The translations under genes and the position numbers were made by a program. DNA of 64,000 nt, from assembly GCA_965116765.1 (NCBI GenBank), contig OZ220718.1, positions 5,518,001 to 5,582,000 of the forward strand, given 5' to 3'. Below the pieces are notes generated by a model that was given only the letters and a program-made list of their open reading frames with translations, was not told the origin of the DNA and did not search any database. The DNA comes from JAJEEA01 sp965116765 (GTDB lineage Bacteria; Acidobacteriota; Vicinamibacteria; Vicinamibacterales; UBA8438). Below, piece after piece: positions 58,817 through 64,000 of this stretch; within the stretch, counting starts at the first letter, position 1; each line of letters begins with the position of its first letter.

Positions 58817-61393
58817 TCACGGCCGCGGGTCGGCGGCGCCGGCGCTCTCTCGCGCGAAGCGCCGGTAGATCTCGCGCGCCTCGTCGAACTGGGCGAAGAC
58901 GTGGGCGCGCTCCCGCTCGGCCCGCCAGCCCGGCCACTCGTCCGCCATCTCCTGCAGCCGGTCGATCCAGCGCAGGGCGTAGTCGGCCGCCGCCGCGTCC
59001 CGGATCGGCTCGTCGCCGGCGAGCAGCCACACCGGGTTGGTGAACGCCTGCACGTAGGTCACGTCCATCGGGAACCGCTCGGCGGGGGCGCCCTCGGCCC
59101 GCAGGTGGCACCAGCCGCTCTCGGTCACGCGCCGGCCCACGGTGAACGCGGCCGACCGGCCGTCGGTGCCGAGCGGCACCTCCTGCACGGCCTCGCCGTC
59201 GCACACCAGGAACACCCGGTCGAGGGGCGTGACCGACCGCACCCGGCCGGCAATCCGGACCTCGCCGCCGCCGGCCGGCAGGCTCACCTCTTCGCCCGGC
59301 ATCCGGCCGTCGACGGTCAGCTCGAGCAGCGGGCCCGACGAGACGAACGCCCGCCCCGCCCGCAGCTCCTCGAGCCACGCGTCGACGTCGAGGCCGCGGT
59401 CCCCGGTATGGACGTAGGTGCGCACCGACCCCACGAGCTTCGATCGGTGGAGGTTGCTGATGGAGTCCTCGCCCCCGGTGGCGGTGATGCGCAGCCCGTT
59501 GCTCCACACCGCGTAGAGGGGGAAGAAGCCGGCCCGCGCCGCGTCCGACCACTCCACCGCGTCGGTGGTCCCGAGGGCCGCGTCGACGATGAACCCCTTG
59601 CCGCCCCCGAGGTTGCCGTCGAGGGGGTCGCTCTCGCCGCCGAACGCGTGCACGTAGCCGACGGTGGCCCCCTGCGCCTTCGCCTTCCGGAACATGTCGG
59701 TGTTGCTGGGGTAGAGGCTCTCGATGGCGGTGCCCTCGTAGCCCATCGTGAACGGCGAGATCAGGTGGTCGCGCATGCCGAACATGAAGACGTGCCCGTA
59801 GAACGGCGGCCGGTACTCCTGCCCCACGACCACCGGGTGCGCCGGCGTGGACGCCGAGTGGGCGCCGCCGCCGGGCTCGAACCACTGGTGGTCGAGGATG
59901 CGGTTGTCCTTGTTGGCGACCTGGTGGAGGACGATGTCCTGGTCCTCCGCCTCCGACATCATGACGAGGTTCTCGAGCGAGTTGTGCAGGTTGCCGCCGT
60001 AGTTGCCGTGCACGTGGGTCGACGCGCTGACCCAGCCGGCCGCGGCCATGTCCGTCATCCGCTCGAGCTCGACCGTCAGCTCGGTCGTCCCGCCGGCCGC
60101 GACCTCGGCCGTCGCGGCGGCGGGGTGGAACTCGAAGCCCTTGACCACGGTCAGCTCCACCCGCCCCGCCGGCACCTCGACGGTGAACGCGCCCGCGTGG
60201 TGGAAGACGTGGTCGCCGCGTGCGCTCAGCCGCGCGTAGGCGTCGGCGGGGGCGTAGGACTTCCCGTCCGCGGCGGTCAGGTGGACCCGCGAGCCGGTGG
60301 TCTCGCCGGTGTCCGCGGCGCGGGTGCGGACCGAGAGCGTGCCCATGGGCCGCCGCCAACGGCGCTCGGTGATCTCCACCGTCCGCAATGCGCCGCCGTG
60401 GGTCTCGAGGAGGGCGAGCCGCGGCAGGCCGCCCTCGTTGGTGACGAACGCGATCCACTCGTCGTCGGGCGACCAGCGGGGATGGAAGGCGTCGTGCTCG
60501 AAGAACGTCAGCTTGTAGGGCTCGCCGCCCACCGTGGGCTGCACGTACAGGTTGTTGAACTGGTCGGCCGCGCCCCGCGTCGACGAGTAGACGAAGCGCC
60601 GCCCGTCGCTCGCGACGTCGGGCCGGGTCCGGTACAGCGTCTGCTCGCGCAGCACCGTCACCGCGTCGACGATGCCGCCGGGGGCGGCGGGCACGCGCAG
60701 GACGTTGCCCGAGCCGAGGGGGATGTCGCGGTTCGACACCAGCAGCAGCTCGTCGCTCTCGGTGCTCTCGGGTCCCGCGGGGAGCCACGCCGGGGTCAGG
60801 TGCATGTCCCACGGGCCGAAGTAGAGCCGGTTGGCGGGGTAGGCGTGATCGGTGGTGATCGGCATCTCGTCGCCGGCCCACCGGCCGTCCTCGACCGGCC
60901 GCACCGCGACGTTGAAGTAGCCGTTGGGGCGGGTCGACACGTAGGCGATGCGGTCGCCGTCGGGCGAGAACGTCGGGTCCGCGTAGACGTGGCCGTCGTC
61001 GGTCAGGGCCCGGGTCTCGCCGGTGGCCACCTCCAGCAGCTCGAGCTGCACCCGGTCGCCGTCGTGGTCGGCGGTGTAGACGATCCACCGGCCGTCGGGC
61101 GACCAGTCGGGCGACGAGTGGTAGGCGTCGGGGCTGTAGGTCAGCTCCTCGGCCACCCCGGTGTCGGGGTCCACCCGCCAGATCGACCCGCTCATCGCCA
61201 CCGCGATCGACTCGCCGTCCGGCGCCCAGCTCGGCGCCCACGGGGTCGAGCTCGGGGCGGGCGGGAAGTAGAAGTTGTGCATGTAGTTCCCGCCGTGGCG
61301 CGACGCGGGGTAGCGCCCCGCCTGGGCGTGCGCGTCGACCGCGCCCGCGGCCACCGCCGCGGCGAGCATACCGGTGAACAGGGCTCGTCTCAT
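58817..61393 (-). CDS. Exported CehA/McbA-type metallohydrolase with TolB-like propeller
   Basis: An 858-residue protein: signal peptide (MRRALFTGMLAAAVAAGAVDAHAQ), several WD40-like/PD40 blades (WAPSWAPDGESIAVAM, SPDWSPDGRWIVYTADHDG, PTFSPDGDRIAYVSTRP, FHPRWSPDDEWIAFVTNEGG), a carbohydrate-like beta domain, and from about 450 a PHP-type CehA/McbA metallohydrolase with STHVHGNYGGN, QWFEPGGGAHS and YVHAFGGESD. It would hydrolyse an ester or amide in the periplasm; substrate unknown. ATG 61393 has GAGG upstream. It follows the amidohydrolase gene by 8 bases, suggesting one unit; its stop is in the same frame as hflX. Confidence 0.88.
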   Translation of the reverse strand: MRRALFTGMLAAAVAAGAVDAHAQAGRYPASRHGGNYMHNFYFPPAPSSTPWAPSWAPDGESIAVAMSGSIWRVDPDTGVAEELTYSPDAYHSSPDWSPDGRWIVYTADHDGDRVQLELLEVATGETRALTDDGHVYADPTFSPDGDRIAYVSTRPNGYFNVAVRPVEDGRWAGDEMPITTDHAYPANRLYFGPWDMHLTPAWLPAGPESTESDELLLVSNRDIPLGSGNVLRVPAAPGGIVDAVTVLREQTLYRTRPDVASDGRRFVYSSTRGAADQFNNLYVQPTVGGEPYKLTFFEHDAFHPRWSPDDEWIAFVTNEGGLPRLALLETHGGALRTVEITERRWRRPMGTLSVRTRAADTGETTGSRVHLTAADGKSYAPADAYARLSARGDHVFHHAGAFTVEVPAGRVELTVVKGFEFHPAAATAEVAAGGTTELTVELERMTDMAAAGWVSASTHVHGNYGGNLHNSLENLVMMSEAEDQDIVLHQVANKDNRILDHQWFEPGGGAHSASTPAHPVVVGQEYRPPFYGHVFMFGMRDHLISPFTMGYEGTAIESLYPSNTDMFRKAKAQGATVGYVHAFGGESDPLDGNLGGGKGFIVDAALGTTDAVEWSDAARAGFFPLYAVWSNGLRITATGGEDSISNLHRSKLVGSVRTYVHTGDRGLDVDAWLEELRAGRAFVSSGPLLELTVDGRMPGEEVSLPAGGGEVRIAGRVRSVTPLDRVFLVCDGEAVQEVPLGTDGRSAAFTVGRRVTESGWCHLRAEGAPAERFPMDVTYVQAFTNPVWLLAGDEPIRDAAAADYALRWIDRLQEMADEWPGWRAERERAHVFAQFDEAREIYRRFARESAGAADPRP

Positions 61394-61401
61394 GGCGTTC
61401 C

Positions 61402-62760
61402 TCACTGCCAGCCCGCCCGCAGGGCCTCGCGGTCGACCGCCTCTCCGCTCAGGTAGACGTCGGCGATCTGCCGGGTGTTCGCGATGCCGAACATCGGGTT
61501 GGCGTCGAGCACCACGAAGTCGGCGCGCCGGCCCGCCTCGAGCAGGCCGGTGTCGGCGCCGAGCACCTCGGCCGACGCGCTGGTGGCGATGCGGATGGCG
61601 TCGGCCGGCGAGATCCCCGCCTCGACGAACAGCTCGAGCTCGCGGTGCTCCATGAAGCCCGGCACGTGGTCCTGCACGCCGGTGTCGGCGCCGAGCACGA
61701 GGCGGGCGCCGGCGGCGGCGAGCTTCCGCAGGCTGCCCTCCATCGCCGCCCACGACCCGGCCGCCCGCGCCGCCGCCTCCGGCGTGCGGCTCTCGAACGA
61801 CGCGCGGATGCGCGCCAGGACGTCGCCGGCCACCGACTCGAGCAGCAGCGGGTGCTCGACCCACGCCGGGGGCTCGACGTGCCGGCCGCGCTCGGAGATG
61901 CTGAGGTTCGGCATGACGAACACGTCGTTCTCGACGACGGCGGCCACCAGCGCGTCGTCCATCTCGAGGTCGCGCGGCAGGTGGGCGAACCCGTCCGCGC
62001 CGGCGTCGACGAGGGCGCGGGCGTCGTCGAGGTAGTAGACGTGGGCGATGACCCGCAGGCCGCGCTCGTGCGCGGCCGCGATTATCGGCTCGTAGAGGTC
62101 CGGCGTGAGCTTCTCGACCGAGCCGCCCCGGTCGTCGACCCAGATCTTGACGAAGTCGGCGGCGGTGGCCGCGATCTCGTCGACGGCGGCGCGCGCCTCC
62201 TCGGGGGTGGACACCCCGAGCGCGGTCGGCCGCATGGTCGCGGCCCCCGGCCCCGCGTTCGGCCGCGCGATGCCCCGGAACGCGGTGTGCAGCCGCGCCC
62301 CGCCCAGCGTGCCCGCCTCCTGCTCGGCCCGGATCTCGAACGCCAGCTCGCCGGGGTCGGTCCCCATCGAGACGATGGTGCCGACGCCGTGGTACGCATA
62401 CCGGTGGAGCTGGTCGATCAGGTTCTCGCGGGTGTAGTTCGCGTAGTCGTAGCTGAGGCCCTGCTGGAACCCGACGTGCCCGTGCAGGTCGACGAGGGCC
62501 GGCATGACCGTCTTGCCGGCGAGGTCGACCACCGTCGCGTCCTCGGGCACCGGCACGTTGGCGGCCCGGCCGACCGCGGCGATGCGCCCTTCGTCGACCA
62601 CGAGCACGCCGCCCCCGATGGGCGGGCCGCCGTCTCCGGTGATGAGGGTCGCCCCCTGGTAGGCGACGACCGTGCTCGCCGGGGCTTCGGGAGCCTCGCC
62701 GCCGCAACCCGCGGCGGCGAGGGCGAGGACGACGAGAGTCGGGACAAGGCGAATGGTCAT
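61402..62760 (-). CDS. Lipoprotein amidohydrolase
   Basis: A 452-residue metal-dependent amidohydrolase of the imidazolonepropionase/prolidase-like branch. With ATG 62760 the N-terminus is a lipoprotein signal (VPTLVVLALAAAGCGG), so it should be anchored in a membrane. Metal ligands and active-site segments are LVDLHGHVG (HxH), FVKIWVDDRGG (candidate carboxylated Lys), VIAHVYYLD, FAHLPRD and LVLGADTG. The C-terminus has the usual SAEVLGADTGLLEAGRRADFVVLDANP. It precedes the CehA/McbA gene by 8 bases; both are likely to act on periplasmic amides or esters. An upstream ATG at 62766 is also possible. Confidence 0.9.
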   Translation of the reverse strand: MTIRLVPTLVVLALAAAGCGGEAPEAPASTVVAYQGATLITGDGGPPIGGGVLVVDEGRIAAVGRAANVPVPEDATVVDLAGKTVMPALVDLHGHVGFQQGLSYDYANYTRENLIDQLHRYAYHGVGTIVSMGTDPGELAFEIRAEQEAGTLGGARLHTAFRGIARPNAGPGAATMRPTALGVSTPEEARAAVDEIAATAADFVKIWVDDRGGSVEKLTPDLYEPIIAAAHERGLRVIAHVYYLDDARALVDAGADGFAHLPRDLEMDDALVAAVVENDVFVMPNLSISERGRHVEPPAWVEHPLLLESVAGDVLARIRASFESRTPEAAARAAGSWAAMEGSLRKLAAAGARLVLGADTGVQDHVPGFMEHRELELFVEAGISPADAIRIATSASAEVLGADTGLLEAGRRADFVVLDANPMFGIANTRQIADVYLSGEAVDREALRAGWQ

Positions 62761-63002
62761 CTGCATGCAGGCCCGGAGCGGCGTGGCCATCGATGCGATC
62801 GTCTCGGCGAACCGCACCGGAGTCGGATTATAGCGCCACGCGAGCTCACCCCCGCCCGGGAGAGGTACGGTCCGTTTGTCGACTCGTGGCTGGCTTCATG
62901 CGGGGCGAACCCGGGCGTCGGCCTGTCTCCGCGGGGGTCCGCGGCCCTCGACGCGTGGGCGGCTTCATGCGGGAGACGAGACTGGGCGTTGCCTGACGCG
63001 GC

Positions 63003-63188
63003 TCACGATGGCCGCGGTGCCTGTCCCGGCGGGTCCTGCCGGGCGCGGAAGCCGGCAATGAACCCTTCGACGGTGCCTTCGAGCTTGGCCAGTCTCTCGC
63101 GAACGGCCGCGAGGTCGCGATGGAGCATCGCGTGTGAGGCGACGATGGCCACGACCACCGTGAGGAATCCGATCCACTGGTTCTCCAT
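63003..63188 (-). CDS. Small membrane protein with one helix and a coiled coil
   Basis: With ATG 63188 (AAGGA about 10 bases upstream) this is a 61-residue protein: one membrane helix (WIGFLTVVVAIVASHAML), a short coiled coil (LAAVRERLAKLEGTVEGFIAGF) and a Pro-rich tail. The family is not recognised. Its layout (short N-terminal helix, then heptads) is the same as that of the next gene upstream, so they may work together. An upstream GTG at 63221 has no binding site. Confidence 0.5.
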   Translation of the reverse strand: MENQWIGFLTVVVAIVASHAMLHRDLAAVRERLAKLEGTVEGFIAGFRARQDPPGQAPRPS

Positions 63189-63263
63189 CCAGGCTGCTTC
63201 CTTCAGTCGGCCGTACGCCACCGATGGGCCGTCAAGGCGATCCTTGGGCGAAGGCGAATGCTC

Positions 63264-63566
63264 TCACCAACGTGCACTTCTCGGTGGCGTCGCCCTATGG
63301 AACCGTCTCAGCGTCTCTAGACCCTCTTCGACCCGGTCGAGGCGCTGTTCAACCCGGCCGAGGGCGACCTCGACGGCGCGCAGGTGGGTGTCGAGGTCGT
63401 CGATGCGGGCGTTCATGGCCCGCAAGTCGGCGCGAATGTCCCGGATATCGGCCCGGATATCGCCCGACAGCGTGACGACGACGGCGATCACGGCCACCGC
63501 GGACCCCAGGATGGCCGTGATGAGCGCGACGCCGGTACCGATGACCCACTTCGTGTCGTTGGTCAC
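63264..63566 (-). CDS. Small membrane protein with coiled coil
   Basis: A 100-residue protein starting at GTG 63566: one membrane helix (WVIGTGVALITAILGSAVAVIAVVVTL), then an uninterrupted coiled coil with heptads (IRADIRDIRADLRAMNARIDDLDTHLRAVEVALGRVEQRLDRVEEGLETLRR). Similar short proteins are often called hypothetical or DUF-type; no specific role is known. It is upstream of the 61-residue protein in the same direction. Confidence 0.6.
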   Translation of the reverse strand: MTNDTKWVIGTGVALITAILGSAVAVIAVVVTLSGDIRADIRDIRADLRAMNARIDDLDTHLRAVEVALGRVEQRLDRVEEGLETLRRFHRATPPRSARW

Positions 63567-63622
63567 ACAGCCAGTCTACCACGGTCCACTCGGGCGTGCC
63601 CGCGACGGGCGGCGGTCCCGGA

Positions 63623-64000
63623 TCAGCGCAGCAGGTCGAAGAGGTAGCTGTACTTGACGGTGATCGTCCGCCCTGCGCCGGGGGGAATGTACTGGCGGCC
63701 GTCGAGCCCCCGGCCGAGGCCCTGGATGTCGTTGTAGACGACGAAGAGCCCGGTGTTGGCGTCCGAGAGCAGGCCGAACCGCAGGTTCGACGACCAGAGG
63801 TCGGCGCGGTCGTTGTACTGGACGAGGGCCTGGAAGAACATGCGGGTGTTGAAGGAGTACGACGTGCGCAGGCGGATGAGGTTGGTGGTGAAGTCGCCGC
63901 CCGGCAGCCGCAGGGCGTTGTAGCTCCACTCCAGCATCGCGTTGAACGTCTCGCCGGCGCGGGCGGCGACGGACGGCGTGATCGTCACCCGGTCGCCGCC
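63623..64000 (-). CDS. C-terminal part of an outer-membrane beta-barrel-like protein (DUF5916-like), cut by the window end
   Basis: The visible 125 residues end at 63623. They contain amphipathic strands (FNAMLEWSYNALRLPGG, NLIRLRTSYSFNTRMFFQALVQYNDRADLWSSNLRFGLLSDANTGLFVVYND) and finish with YLFDLLR. The block FFQALVQYN...WSSNLRFG...LFVVYND resembles the C-terminus of DUF5916 proteins, which pair a sugar-binding-like N-terminus with a barrel. The start lies beyond base 64000, so domain content cannot be confirmed. Confidence 0.65.
   Translation of the reverse strand, partial: GGDRVTITPSVAARAGETFNAMLEWSYNALRLPGGDFTTNLIRLRTSYSFNTRMFFQALVQYNDRADLWSSNLRFGLLSDANTGLFVVYNDIQGLGRGLDGRQYIPPGAGRTITVKYSYLFDLLR

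Noticed and set aside
62885..62975. Two copies of GGCTTCATGCGGG about 70 bases apart upstream of the amidohydrolase
   Set aside because: These are two short copies without symmetry or consistent spacing to a promoter. Chance is likely in GC-rich DNA.

Overview
This 64 kb window is GC-rich (roughly 70%), dense bacterial chromosome with short intergenic spaces. Gene content points to Acidobacteriota, most likely the Vicinamibacteria side of that phylum, but no rRNA or other phylogenetic marker is present, so this is inference. The main clues are periplasmic PQQ-type beta-propeller enzymes, secreted MmgE/PrpD, CMD and HpcH-like proteins with export signals, an Oar-like TonB receptor with an N-terminal carboxypeptidase-regulatory domain, a CehA/McbA hydrolase with TolB-like repeats, a LytS/LytTR pair, and an HNH/DUF222 protein. 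No tRNA, rRNA, CRISPR array, complete insertion sequence or replication origin was seen.

Layout. 0.2-9.5 kb: a secreted cyclophilin (-), a giant DUF349 protein with a mid-gene tandem repeat, and an Lhr helicase. 9.5-16 kb: a secreted double-CMD protein, then an MBL hydrolase and a Tat-exported MmgE/PrpD protein (both -), divergent from a cytochrome c-PQQ dehydrogenase. 16-21.3 kb: a two-gene P-loop ATPase cassette on the minus strand. Its second product is a 1308-residue STAND-like protein with fifteen 43-residue TPR-type repeats. 21.5-28.6 kb: HpcH/HpaI-like aldolase, HNH endonuclease, a badly frameshifted PQQ dehydrogenase locus with a 0.9 kb internal duplication, a broken SRPBCC gene and a 61-residue orphan protein. 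29-39.3 kb: M28 peptidase, an uncharacterised secreted protein ending in a clear terminator, a coupled pair of beta-propeller proteins, HupE/UreJ, a frameshifted PDZ protein and DUF2891. 39.3-42.5 kb: decayed toxin-antitoxin debris, then a LytS-type kinase/LytTR regulator pair. 42.8-52 kb: a probable operon of an ECF sigma factor fused to a zinc-finger anti-sigma-like and membrane-spanning region, a TonB receptor, and two DUF3526-type ABC-2 permeases without a local ATPase. 52.4-57 kb: a DUF3179 gene with an in-frame UGA, two toxin-antitoxin pairs (one with a broken toxin) and acetyl-CoA synthetase. 57-64 kb: HflX, CehA/McbA metallohydrolase, amidohydrolase, two tiny membrane/coiled-coil proteins and the 3' end of an outer-membrane-like protein.

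The observation I rate highest is the DUF3179 gene. Its UGA falls exactly on the first cysteine of the family's CxxC motif, giving UxxC, and a 7-bp hairpin with a GUC loop begins 16 nt downstream. That fits a candidate selenoprotein. Next are the ATPase/TPR cassette and the sigma/anti-sigma fusion. A dispersed palindromic repeat of about 80 bp recurs at four intergenic sites. Several single-base frameshifts (25.2-27.9, 37.8 and 54.0 kb) show either local gene decay or residual assembly errors, and this must be kept in mind for every single-nucleotide claim here.
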